A DNA stretch of 64,000 nt, from contig JAQSEB010000032.1 of NCBI GenBank assembly GCA_030063045.1, positions 2,790,001 to 2,854,000 on the forward strand. Direction: 5' to 3'. The translations under genes were made by a program, and so were the position numbers. A model generated the notes under the pieces. That model saw nothing but the letters and a program-made list of their open reading frames with translations, ran no database searches and was not told the origin of the DNA. The stretch comes from Pratylenchus scribneri. Its lineage: Eukaryota > Nematoda > Chromadorea > Rhabditida > Pratylenchidae. Below are positions 26,301 to 38,400 of this stretch, in pieces (positions within the stretch are counted from its first letter, which is position 1; every line of letters starts with the position of its first letter).

Positions 26301-29300
26301 TTTGGCCTAAATATAATTCCCAGACTTGACGGTGGCAAATTTCGTTCATAAAATGGTTCCAGCTTGAATAAAATTTGATAAAGGACCATCCCAAGGGAAT
26401 ACATATCGGCCGCCGGTGACCCATTTGGAATGTGTTTTGTTGAGATGAATTCCCTGATTATTTCCGGTGCTTGTTGGATGAATTCTGGGGGCAAATTCAA
26501 ATTGTTCAATGCCATTATTCATGGGTAAGGGATAATTAAGTAACGCCGATTGAGCATTTTCACCAGTTTTTGGCCCATTACTTAACGAGGCAATAACCAA
26601 TTTGAGAAGGCGATATACCATTGTAAACCACAAAGTGTCCACTACAATGTGGCTCTAAAATTATTATGAAATTTATCTTTTTAATTTTATTATTCTTAAT
26701 TGAGTTTAATAGACCCGAATTTTCTGAATTAGAGCCGATTATTTTATAAATTGTTTTAATAATTTCCAAAAAGAATTTAGCCTCTTTTTAGAGGACATTT
26801 AGGCTTTCAAATGGCATATCGCCTTCCTGAATTGGATGCTGCTTTGCAGAGCTATGGCCAAAAGAATGACACTGATATAATCAATCGTCCTGTTTCAATC
26901 AATTCTACGCCAAAACCAACTTTTTGTTGTGTTTTTCTCTCTCATTCGCAAATTGGCCAAATCCTCCTCCTCTTCCGATGCCCCACGGCTTTCATCCGAA
27001 CTGTTCATCATATCCTTCCTTTGTTTTTCCTTCTCCTTCCTCGTCCTCCCCTTCTTTCCTCCATCCATTTCCCCATCATCCGCTTCATCCCCTCCTCCTC
27101 CACCTCTTTTTGCCTTTTCCAGCCGTGCCTTTTCCCTCTCCTTTTTTTGTCTCAATAATTCACTTTCACTGATATATTTCAGCTCATTATGCCGTAATTT
27201 GTCCCCAACTATTTCTTCGGTCACAAAATTTGTCAGCTTTATATTCCAATTTGAATCAACCAAACAATTTTGGATGCACAAAAAGCCGTGGTATTTGATG
27301 ATGGAAGTATGCAAGAAGAAGAGGCCCTAAAAAGAATGGCATTGTTATTTTTGGCATTGGCATAATTAACTCACTTTTACGACATCCTTGGCAAATGAAA
27401 CTTGAAAATTGCGACTTATTTTCAATTCCTCATTGAAAAGAACATCCTAAAGAGATAAAAGAAAGGATCCAATTTTTTGATTGACATTTTTTACCTCCAA
27501 ACTGCCCCTTTGGCAAAGTAACCAAAGGGAAATAAATCTGTGGCAAAAATTGAATTATTTTCATATATTTATTAGAAAATGTATACTCATTTTGTTGATT
27601 GAATGAAATTCCATAAAATTTGTTCAAATTCTCATTCTCCATCATTTTTAGCTCCTTTAATCGTGCCAAATCATGTTTATTGAATGTCACATTTCGAGTT
27701 TGGGCATATCGCTTATAGGAACATTTGACGCCATTGGCCAATGCCTGCTTGGCAGCTTTACAAAAATATTTGGAATTTGTTTTGTCTATTCAAAATATTC
27801 ACCAAGTTTTGAATTGGCTTTGGAACCAATTGAGCCGCCAAATGAGGAGGTATCATGGGAAATTGTTTTGCTATGCAATGAGCCTGATTTCTGCTAGGAA
27901 ATTTGAGGTGAGATAGCAAAACTGATGGAATTAAAATGTTTGGGGCAAATAAAACAGGCGGAATTATTTTGAAACAGGCGGAATTATTTTGCTGCAAATA
28001 AAACAGGCGGAATTAAAACTTATAGTCAAATAAGCGAAATTAGATAAACACTAAATTAACAGGTGGAATTAGAAAATTAAAGGCAAACTTTTTTGTTCTT
28101 GTCTTCCAAAAGACGAATTTGTTCACGCGGAATACGCCTAAAATTAATTCATCAAATTGGATGCCACTCAAAACAAACCAAGTCATGTCATAAAGCATTC
28201 GTTCCTTCCTGTTCAACATTAATTTTACACAATTAAATTATTCCCCTCAACCCACTCCTTTATATAAAGCAAATATCCAAGAGGAATGGCCACTAAAACG
28301 TACAGAAATATTAAATTAATTCGTAATTTTCCCATTGTTTTTAACCCCCAAAGAAGATGAGAATGCCAATGATCATGTAAATTGTGGTGTAGTCGCAAAG
28401 GCCACCATCAAATCCGCATTTTGGCATATCCGGTGGCATGGCTCCATCATGGCTGCTCCAATAGTGGCTCATCACTTCATGTGCTACATGTTCTGAGCAA
28501 TCATTCTCGCTCATCGCGCATTTATGTTTGTCCCCAAGTCTGGCGGTCAATTCCACCACAATTCGCATTGTTCCTTCAAGCAAATTCATAAATTTATTTA
28601 CATTATTTTTTACCATTTTTCGTATGATAAGTGGCATATGATGGCACTCGAATTGCTTTGTTATTCATTAGAACCTGGCCAGTGGATCCAATGAATTGTC
28701 GGGCGGTCATTTTCTTCCAAATGAATGCTCCGTCCATAAAAACACTTTCATTCTTATTTTCCTCATAGGCATCCCGAACGGCGAGGCCATAAAGGAAAAG
28801 GGCATCATAAAGGGACATATAACTATAAAATGGAAATGGAAATAATGATCAAAAGTGAAATTTGGCAACGATAAAGTTGCATAATAGCTGCTGATTATGC
28901 CTGTCATTTTGTTGAATCGCATCTCAAAATCCTCGATGAACTTTTTATCATAGCCATGTGCCGTAATCACAATGGTGTCATCGAATGCGGCGCGCGTTTC
29001 CACCTTCTCCACATTTGTTGCCTCCCATGGATAGTGGTCATGCATCTTGGAATATTAAATTGAATTCAAAATGGACATTTGGACAATTTTACATGTGCCA
29101 ACCATGGAATTATGTACACATAATCGCCCGTTTTCATATGGGAACGGAGGGCGGCAATCATGAATGATTTTGAGGAGTGCAAATCCATTCCCATTTCAAC
29201 AATAATTACTAAAGTAAATGTGAATTAGTCCATCAATCCCAGCCAACTTCTGGCTCGATTTCGAAGGGATTTCAATTTGCCGGTGGCAATAATTTCATCC

Positions 29301-31024
29301 GGTGTCATGTATGGGTCCAATTCAATTTCAACGTTAATTTCAATTTGATTGTCCTTCAAATAGTTTTTGAGTGAATGCAGCGAAAGTCGTTCAAAATTGA
29401 CACTGGCTTTGACCAAACCAATCTTAAAAATGGGTGAATAAGAGAGGCGGAGGACAATTGAATGCCACTGATTGAGTAGTTTTTGACCCGTAGCTAAACA
29501 AGGAATTAGCCAATATGAGAAGGCGATATGCGAAAACACTAAAAGTACTCCAAAAAGTGGCTATAAAATTATTATAAATTTCACCGTTTTAATTTAGATA
29601 TTTTTCTTTGAGTTTAATAAACCCAAATTTATGGAGGAAAAACTACTTATTTTATAAATCATTATTAATTTTAAAAAAATTTAAAAGCCATTTTTAAAGA
29701 ATTTCTAGATCTTTTGAATGGCATATCCACTTCCAAAATTGTTTGCTTCCTAGTTGAGCTATGGCCAAAATAATGGCCCGGATACTGAATCAGCGTAATG
29801 ATATTCCTGTTTCGGAATAATTAAATTTAATTTATTTTTTGCCTGTTTCCATCCATAAAGTTGAATGAATGTGAGGGTGGCCCTGGCCATTTCCGTTGCT
29901 GAGGTGAGCGCAACCGAGCCAAGTGTATCGAAGACTGGAATTATGGAAAGAAAGAATTAAATATTTAAATTTTGGGGACTAGTCCGATCGGAGAGGGCAT
30001 CATCCCCGGACAAATGGGCAATGATGGGCACTAAATTTATGGGTGGCTAATTTATAAAAGAAATCAAAACCATTCCATCGAGAGGCCAATCGTCCAATGA
30101 TCAACATTTCTGAAAAGGAAAAAAATAATATAAATGATAAGAGGGGGAAGGGCATTGCCATTATTGCAGCCTGGCCCAAAATAAACACTGGCATTTCGCA
30201 AATAATGCAACTGATTTAATAAAAGGGAAAATAATGGAATTGAACATTATTATGGCAAACTCACATATGCGGCATGTTCAACACCGTTCAGTCGATTGCA
30301 GGATTCCATTGTGATTACCTGAATGTATTGAATAAAAAAAAATGTGGATTTATTTTATAAATTATTTAAAAGCGAAAAATCTTTCCATTCTGGTAGGTAC
30401 TGTTTCATATAACATATGATAACTATTCAGTACCTGGACCATTCTTTTGGACATAGCTCAATGGGGAAATAACCAATTTTGGAAGGCAATATGCCATTCG
30501 AAAGCCCAAAGTGTCCTCTAAAAAGTGGCCTCTTTAAATTTTAAAATTTTATCTCTACTAAAAAAAGTCCTGCCTTTAAATTTTATTTACTCGAATTTTT
30601 GAGTTCCTCTTCTACAAATTGCTTTCAATTTTCAAACTTAATTTAACCATTTTTTAGTGAATATTCAGGACTTTCAAATGATATATTTACTTTCCCAAAT
30701 TTGTTATTGTTTAAAAAGCCCAAGTACTGAAACAAATGTACGGTAACTTGAATTTCATTTCTCTCTTAAAAAATGGACCTGAAAATTGATGGCTGTCGGT
30801 AAAATATTCCTCTCCTTCAAATCATTGTGGCACATTGCCAGCACTTGAGGCTGAAAATGATGCCAAATAATGGAGGAATGGGGGGGGGGGGCAAAAACTT
30901 CATTAATAATGTTTGGATTGTTCGGTTGCAAATGCGCAATTTTGATTACATTCATTGCCCAACAAATTGTCGACAATAATTGAGCCAATAAGAAGGCAAA
31001 ATGGAGCATAGAAAATTGCATCAT
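23374..31024 (-). CDS. Receptor-type guanylyl cyclase
   Basis: Membrane receptor making cGMP from GTP; nematode gcy receptors mostly act in sensory neurons. Thirty-one exons (first 31024-30899, last 23460-23374) join in phase to 1146 aa. Order: signal peptide (1-23), ligand-binding extracellular domain (from AHLQPNNPN, with [14 protein letters not shown] and [10 protein letters not shown]), transmembrane helix about 449-473, and a kinase-homology domain from [12 protein letters not shown] to about 800. Next come a coiled-coil linker ([18 protein letters not shown]) and the cyclase domain from about 930. Metal-binding Asp residues are present ([13 protein letters not shown]), as are the GTP-specifying Glu and Cys ([19 protein letters not shown]), so it should be active. 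The kinase-like domain lacks DFG and carries an unusual charged insert. Two introns have GC donors (30158, 29842). Introns hold five family 1 elements. The orthologous gcy number is not assigned. Confidence 0.95.
23555..23710. repeat. Family 2 inverted-repeat element in the last cyclase intron
   Basis: Reads GAAAATTTTTCATATCGAAAA, CTATAACTTGGCCATATCTGA ... TTAAGCC ... GTTATGGCCAAATTATTTGG, the same arms as the copies at 20605-20805 and 39188-39415. It lies in the intron between 24069 and 23461. Confidence 0.5.
24790..25125. repeat. Foldback element family 1, copy a (cyclase intron 24)
   Basis: Left arm CATTCTTTTGGTCATAGG, CCAATCTTGGAAGACAATATA and AAAGCTCAAAGTGTCC; right arm GGACATTCTGGGCTCTCGAT, ATCGCCTTCCAATATTGG and CTCGCTGAGATATG. 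The arms are inverted copies around an AT-rich centre; about 330 bp. Confidence 0.8.
25126..25370. repeat. Internal segment between two family 1 copies
   Basis: Contains AAAGAAGGGAAAATTTGTG repeats and GATACGGTATCC. Its reverse complement matches 35265-35450 (GGAACACAAA ... CCATCAAAAT ... CACA.ATTTTTCCCTTCTT), which also sits between two family 1 copies. The pair therefore looks like one composite unit inserted twice in opposite orientations. Confidence 0.6.
25371..25705. repeat. Foldback element family 1, copy b (cyclase intron 24)
   Basis: Left arm CGTATCTCCGTAAGGCATTA and AATTTGGGAAGGCAATATACC; right arm CACTTTTTAGAGGACTCC, CATATTGCCTTCCAAAATTG and GCCAAAAGAATGG. Confidence 0.8.
26555..26890. 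repeat. Foldback element family 1, copy c (cyclase intron 20)
   Basis: Left arm AACGAGGCAATAACCAATTT and GAGAAGGCGATATACCATTG; right arm CTCTTTTTAGAGGACATTTAG, CATATCGCCTTCCTGAATTG and GGCCAAAAGAATGAC. Confidence 0.85.
27925..28075 (+). repeat. Short type A repeat cluster (2-3 units) in cyclase intron 15
   Basis: GGAATTAAAATGTTTGGGGC, then AAATAAAACAGGCGGAATTA twice in shortened form. The edge unit equals that of the fucosyltransferase array. The cluster lies immediately upstream (in genome coordinates, to the right) of cyclase exon 16 and may represent an early or collapsed array. Confidence 0.85.
29470..29800. repeat. Foldback element family 1, copy d (cyclase intron 7)
   Basis: Left arm AATATGAGAAGGCGATATGC and CCAAAAAGTGGC; right arm AGCCATTTTTAAAGAATTTC, GAATGGCATATCCACTTCC and GAGCTATGGCCAAAATAATGG. 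More diverged than the others. Confidence 0.75.
30420..30740. repeat. Foldback element family 1, copy e (cyclase intron 2)
   Basis: Left end TTCAGTACCTGGACCATTC, then CAATTTTGGAAGGCAATATG and GAAAGCCCAAAGTGTCCTC; right end CCCAAGTACTGAAAC. Shows that the terminal inverted repeat begins near TTCAGTAC. Confidence 0.8.
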
Positions 31025-32462
31025 TTTCCCCTCTTTTACTAATGTTTGATGTGAATGAATTCATTCCATCCATTTTCACCCATTTTAAACCAAATTCTCG
31101 GCTGCAACCAATCCCCATAAAATGCGACGCCAAAAGACTTCGTCAAAGTTGCACTTCCGGGATAACCGTAAATAAAATGGTTATGGCAAAAATGGATGGC
31201 ATTTTTTCATCATCCACATAAAACTTTTTTTTCGCAAAAAAATAATCCATCTTTGGCCATTAGGCGAAATGAAGACGGAGAAGAAGAAGGCGGCATTTTT
31301 AAATCAGTCGGTGGATGGATTATGCCCAGGAAATGCGCAAATTCGCTTAATGCACATTTTGGGGGGGGGGGGGGGGGGGGGGGGGAGGAGGCTTTAGGAG
31401 GAAGGGGAATTTTGTGAATGGAAGGGGAAAGGGAAGGGGAACTGTAGAATAGGTGGAGAAAGGCCAATGACATATATTCCTCCAATTGAAAGGGATATTG
31501 GAGACATTGACATTGCACAGTGCTGTATATGTATGACTTTGTTGCGAACTTTAGTAACTTATTGAGGACTGAACTGTTTTTGATAATTTTGATACCAAAT
31601 TGCAGAAAAAGCTGATTGCTTTTTTTAAATAGGTTAAAAATTATTAGAATTAATGCCAAAACAATGCCTAAAGAGCCTTTCCTATTCATCCTACTGTACC
31701 CCCAACTTTTGTCTAATTGCCCTGTCACCCACCCAATCAATCAAATATTGCCCCAATCTGCCTTTTAACCCACTTTTTTTTTCCTCTCCAATGGCTTTTC
31801 TAACCTTCACATTTTTCAAAGAATAATTTAAAATTGAACTTAGGCGCCAATTCAATTTTGAAGCAAGCCATCCTTAACATTGGGTAATTTTATTATTGGC
31901 CAATATAAATAGAAAAAATGGAAAATAAGTTAATATTTTCTGCTCATTTCCGTTAGAGCCATGCCGTAAAAGCCAACCAAAAAGCCACAATGTATAACTA
32001 AAAAAAGGCTGAACATTCCCCCTTGAATTTTTGATATATTTTAGCTTATAATAAATAAAATTTATTCACAAATTTTGAGACCGATCTAACGGATGGATTT
32101 TGAAAAATTGATTTTTGAAATTTTATCTTTTATTGGTATTTTCAAGAAATTTTTAATATTCATAACCAATCAAAATAAAATTAAAAACATTGAATATTCA
32201 TCTGCGTTTAATATAATTTGTTACCAAAATAATTAAAATCAATTTATTTCTCGTTAAGTTATGAACAATTGGGACAATTTTTGATACTCATATTCACTCA
32301 CACTCACAATCAGTCAGTATTGACGGATCCAACAAATTGATTTTAAATTTATTTAAAAAAATTATAAAATAAATTGATTCAACATGAATTAAATGTAAAA
32401 TATTAATGTAAATTTGTGATTGTTTTTCTTGTACATATTTCCCCGTTTTTGTTGCCACAATT
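31025..32462. other. Region between the cyclase start and the UBC-17-like gene
   Basis: Upstream region of the cyclase gene. A run of 25 G occupies 31361-31385. The minus frame at 31210-31740 spans this tract and has no domain. The rest is AT-rich with no gene seen; the last part is the 3' flank of the UBC-17-like gene. Confidence 0.5.
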
Positions 32463-35400
32463 TTATTCATTTCCAATTGCAGATTCGATGATTCGGCCAC
32501 TCCCATTTCGGCTTATTGTCTCCCCCAATTCCTCCACGAAATCTTCTGCTGCTGAAGGCAACAATGGATTTGGCATATTCCGAAATTCTTCCAACATTTT
32601 TCGCACATTTTTTCGCTAAAATAAAATATATTATCCAATTTACTTTGACGGTACTATTTAATTAATGGGGCAGGCAGTCGAAAATTTCATTATTCTGCCT
32701 CTCCAGGTACTTTAATGAGTCTAAAAACATAAGGGGAAGTTCCAAGCCCTGAAAGTCTAAACTAGTCTAATCTTAAACCTCATCCTATCCTACTCTAAAC
32801 TTCCTGACCTAGCCTAGCCTACCTTAAACTCTACCTACCTTAAACTCTATTCGGCATCTGAGCAACCCCTTTTAGGGTAGGTAAGATAAGATTTAATATA
32901 GTCCCGGGTGTGTTTAGGGTATGTATTTTCAGGTTTAGGAATAGATTTACTTAAAGCTACATTCATACAAATGGATCCGACACGTCGGAGTAAGCAGGAG
33001 TAGGAGTAGGAATTTTGGGTGCCTTCAAAAAACTTTTCTACTTGACCAAAAAAATAAATTTTTATATCCGAAAATAGAGGACATTTTTCTGCATCGGAGA
33101 GTATAATTTTTAAAACTTTTCTGACGTCTAAAAAATTTTTATAGGTCCTTCTCCGACACCGACTCCAACGATGCAAGTGAATTTGAATTGTCGGAATTGT
33201 CCCTATAAAATTTTTATAGGGTGGTAAAATTTTTTAAAATTATAGATTCCGATGCAGAAAAGTGACCTCTATTTTTTGGTATAAAAATTATTATTTAGGT
33301 CTCTTACAAAATTTTTCTATAATACTCAAAATTACTACTTCTGTCTTCTGTTGACTCCGACGGGGGTCGGATCCATTTGTGTGAATGTAGATTAAAGTTT
33401 AATAAATTTTCGGCTGCCTTCTCCAATGACCCTCATTCCTCCCAATTCCCACCTGTACAACTGGATTGGTGAAAATGCCATCAATCATTCCGTCGGTTTC
33501 CTCCCTGGACTGTCCGGAACTATTTTTGATGTCCTCGGCCACCTCTTGAAGCCACCGTTCCGCCTGCTTTATCACGGTGTCCCTTTTTAGCCAAAAATGG
33601 CGGCGAATAATGTCCTGGAAGTAGGCCGGTCCATTCTTCCATTGCTCATAGATTGCATAGACCAATGTGGCATTTTCAATGTGTAAATTGTATTTTCGCG
33701 AGAATTCCTCGCCCTTTGATGTGCCTTGGAACTTCTCGAAGCCTGGCTCATTGAAATAGGGTTGACGGACGAAAATGAGGCCCTGAAATAAGTGAATGAT
33801 TTTGATTTGTTGAAAAAGCATTGAAAAATGATTATAACGCTTTAAGGTGTTGACCTACAACCATAAATCATATATATTTGAATAAAGCTGAACAAGGCGC
33901 GTCGAATGGTATATAATTTGCCATGGTTTGGTCGAAAATTAAGAGCATTAAACTGTTTTCCTTTTTTGGTTTAAAATGTAAATTGGTTAAATACAAGTCA
34001 AATCAATTATCAAAAAATATATCTCGATGATATTTAGTTTAAGTTGGGATATAAGGTTTGTGGCTTTATTAGGTGTAAATGCCAACAACACCTAAGCACC
34101 TTTCCTCCCCCCCCCCCCCCCCCCCCCCCCCCACTTTTTGCCCAATTGCCCCCTACCTCATTTTCCCTTATCATTGTTATCATATTTTCCCGCATAATTA
34201 ATAAAGAATGATATATAAATAAAATCTAATCTAAAGTAATATTTTTTCAAACTAAATCTGGAGGGGAATTAAATAATTAAAAAATATGCAAGCACCTGAA
34301 TGGAAATGAGCACTTGAAGAAGTGAACAAAATGGATTCCATTTCTCCTCCGGCCTTCCCTCCCATGTGCCCAAAATTGACAGGCATATTTTGCCATCATT
34401 GTACAAATTTGGATTGAATCGAACATTCCCCGCACCGGTGGTCAAAAATGAACATTTTGGTGGCTGTTGTGGATAATTTACGGGGAAGAAAACATCAAAT
34501 TCGAAGAGGCCATTCTGATAGGGCGTATCGTCGGGTCCACTGATCAAAACCTGCAAAAAATGAATGGAATAAAGTGGATTATTCCACCCAAAATTACTTT
34601 GAGCATATCACATCGAGTCTCATCCATACAAACAAAAATGGCATTTGAGGCATTCAGCGGAAGGGAGTTATGCATTGAGGCCAATTCCCTGAAAAGGATT
34701 CATTTAATTCATATTTAATTCATTTTTGTGAGTGTTTTTTTCAACTCACTTTGCAATTCTTTTTGTCCTGTCTTTGTGGGTTGGCGAAAATGGATTCACC
34801 GAACGAAGTTCCTTTTTGAAGCTGAATCCGTGCACTGGTTTGCCGGCATCATTAATTAATCTGAAAAATTAATTAAGTAATTAATTCAAAGAAAGATGGC
34901 AAAGAAATAATCATTGAGCCATTTAAATACTTGGACCATTCTTTTGCCCATATCTCATCGAGGTAGCAACTAATTTTGGAAGGCTATATGACATTTGAAA
35001 GCTCTAAAACTCCTGTAAAAAGGGGCTTTTCTAATTTTTAAAAAAATTAAAATAATATGTAAAGTAAACAGCTTTTCTTTATAAATTCGGGGCCATTACA
35101 TTAAATTACATATATAACTTTTTAAAAAAAATTTAATTTTTTAGAATTTAAACTGGCCAAAATGTAGAGTAAACTTTTAGCTTTCGATTGGTATATTGCT
35201 TTCTTTGATTGGTTAATTCCTTGCTGAGATATGTGCCAAAAACTAATATAGGCTCAATTCACTGATGTTCCTCTTTATTAGAGATTGAAAGGGAACACAA
35301 AATTTCACTTCTTTTAGTTATAAATGCGAAGAAAAGGGATACAGTTTTTCCCATCCATCAAAATGAGAGAGCACATATTTTCCCTTCTTCTGTGGAAGAG

Positions 35401-38400
35401 AGAATACGGTATTGGAAATCGAAGGAACACAAACTCCATTCTGTCGATTAACCAATTTGTAATTTTTGGCCCATATCTCTACAAGGCATTAGCCAATCTG
35501 GATATGTAATATACTAATCGAAAGCCCTAAGTGTCCTCTACAATTAGGCTAATTTCAATTCAATGAAATTCAACTTTTAAAGAAGCTTCATGTATTTTAG
35601 TTTGATGGATCCGAATTTATTAAGGAAAAGCCGCTTATTTTATAAAATATTTTCGTTTTATAAAATTACTACAGCCACTTTTTAGAGGATAATTAAGGCT
35701 ATTGAATGGTATACCCCCTTCTCGAATTGATTACCGCCTCGTCGAGTTATGGTTTAAAATAATGGCCTAGGTAATGAAACATCTTTTTCATTGAAAGATT
35801 CCACCCACCCACACTCACTTCCAAGTGCACATTTGCATTTCCCTGAGCACTTCACTGTACTGTTCATTCATGGATTTGCCACCCAATTCCTCAATTTCCT
35901 CTCGGCTCATTTGCCTTGGCATTGGGCGTTGGCCTCGGCCAGTTCGTTGCCTTGCCGATTGGAGGATGGCCGCATTGAATAGTCCATTATAGGAAGTTGA
36001 ATGAGGCAAATGGCCTCCTTCACGGTTGGATTCCGAAATATTGGCCAGCGAATTAGAGGAATCAACAGTGCCAATTGGGATGAGGCTTCGTCTTCGGGCA
36101 ACATTCCCACCGTTGCCTGTTGGCTGCATTCGAAGTTTGAAACGAGCAGCATAGGATGTTTTAATGCGCTTTTCAATGGGAATTTGCCGTTCAAATTGAC
36201 GGGCCATTCGAAGTATGACCTTTAAAAAGGGTAGATTAAAATTATGGGACCAAAATGATATTTAAAACCTCTGAAAAATCATTGATTTTGCGAATAAAAT
36301 CCATAAAGGAAACATCTGCGTCGCTGATTCCCCTCACCAATATTGGATAATTATTCAGATTATCCCGAAATTGGGGAATCAATTCTTTGGCAATCGACTT
36401 TGATGATGGACCCTGAGGCAAAACGATATGGGGCAAAAGGGCGGGGATTCCGGCCAAACCGGCTGTCAATTCAAAAAGAACCTTAAAATGGAATAAAATT
36501 ATTTAATTACAATTACAATCCTTTGTAAAACTTTTACAATTACAATTACAATCTTTTGTAAAACATTTACAATTACAATTACATCCTTTGTAAAACATTT
36601 ACAATTACAATTACATCCTTTGTAAAACATTTACAATTACAATTACAATCCTTTGTAAAACATTTACAATTACAATCCTTTGTAAAACATTTACAATTAC
36701 AATTACAATCCTTTGTAAAACATTTACAATTACAATCCTTTGCAAAACATTTACAATTACAATCCTTTGTAAAACATTTACAATTACAATTACAATCCTT
36801 TGTAAAACATTTACAATTACAATCCTTTGTAAAACTTTTACAATTACAATTACAATCTTTTGTAAAACATTTACAATTACAATTACATCCTTTGTAAAAC
36901 ATTTACAATTACAATTACAATCCTTTGTAAAACATTTACAATTACAATCCTTTGTAAAACATTTACAATTACAATTACAATCCTTTGTAAAACATTTACA
37001 ATTACAATCCTTTGCAAAACATTTACAATTACAATCCTTTGTAAAACATTTACAATTACAATTACAATCCTTTGTAAAACATTTACAATTACAATTACAA
37101 TCCTTTGTAAAACATTTACAATTACAATCCTTTGTAAAACATTTACAATTACAATCCTTTGTAAAACATTTACAATTACAATTACAATCCTTTGTAAAAC
37201 ATTTACAATTACAATTACAATCCTTTGTAAAACATTTACAATTACAATCCTTTGTAAAACATTTACAATTACAATCCTTTGTAAAACATTTACAATTACA
37301 ATTACAATCCTTTGTAAAACATTTACAATTACAATTACAATCCTTTGTAAAACCTTTACAATTACAATCCTTTGTAAAACATTTAAAATTTTTAATTAAT
37401 AAATGAAAGAAAAAAGACGAACTTGGTATAATTCCATATGTTGGCTAACATCCAACACCGAATCATTGCTGAGATGATGGCCAAGTAATGGAATAACCGC
37501 CGATTGGAGAATTTGTTCGGCCAATGCGCCCTCCATCAAATGGGAGGGCAAATCAGTCATAAAGATTGTTGGCACTGATCGGCGTCGTTCGCCACCTTTA
37601 TGGCCCAATGCCATTTCCCAATCGCCAATTCTTTCCATCAATTGATCGCCCCAAAGGAAATTTATCAATGCCGACAAGAGCCAAATTAACTGTTCTTCTT
37701 GTAAATTTCGCTCCAAAACGGCTCGTTCAATGCTGAATTTGAATGAATTAATTGATTTCTGGCCCTGGAGTACTGCATCGGTTTTTAGGCCATTATGGAA
37801 GGCGATATACCGATGAAAAGCCCAAAGAGTCCTCTACAAAGTGGCCTTATCAAATATTTATGAAATTTAACCTTAATTTAATTAAGTTTCATGTTTTTGA
37901 ATGAAATTGACCCGATTTTTGAGGAAAGGTTGTTTATTTAAAAATTAGAAAAGCAATTTCTTAGAGGATATTTAGGGTTTTCAAGTGTTATATTGCCTTC
38001 GTGAATTAGTTATTGCCTCGTTGAGATAAAGGCAAAAAGGCAAATATCCAATCGTTTTATTTTGGCCAATGCCCATCCACCCATTTCCTTCACTCACTTC
38101 CATTTGGATTTGGTTGAGCCCCGGCCATATCCGATGCCATTGTTTTTAACGGATTCCGCACTGCCCGGTCTCTTTTGGCCTGCCCTTTTGCCTCCATTTG
38201 CCTTTTCGGCATTTCCTTGTCCCCCTCCTTGTGTTGTACTGCTTCTTCTTCCTGGTTTCCTCTTTTCGCTTCCTCCGCCCACAATGAACTTCTTTCGTCC
38301 TTCCCTTTCTTCGCCTCCAACTTCGCCGGATTGTTCCCCCGAAGGGGTCATCACGTCCAAACTGTTCACGGATGCCACTCTTTGGGATTTGTCCAAAATT

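Noticed and set aside
36579..36902. Cys/Asn/Lys repeat protein on the minus strand
   Set aside because: It is the type C minisatellite in UBC-17 intron 3. Unit lengths divisible by three keep the frame open by chance.
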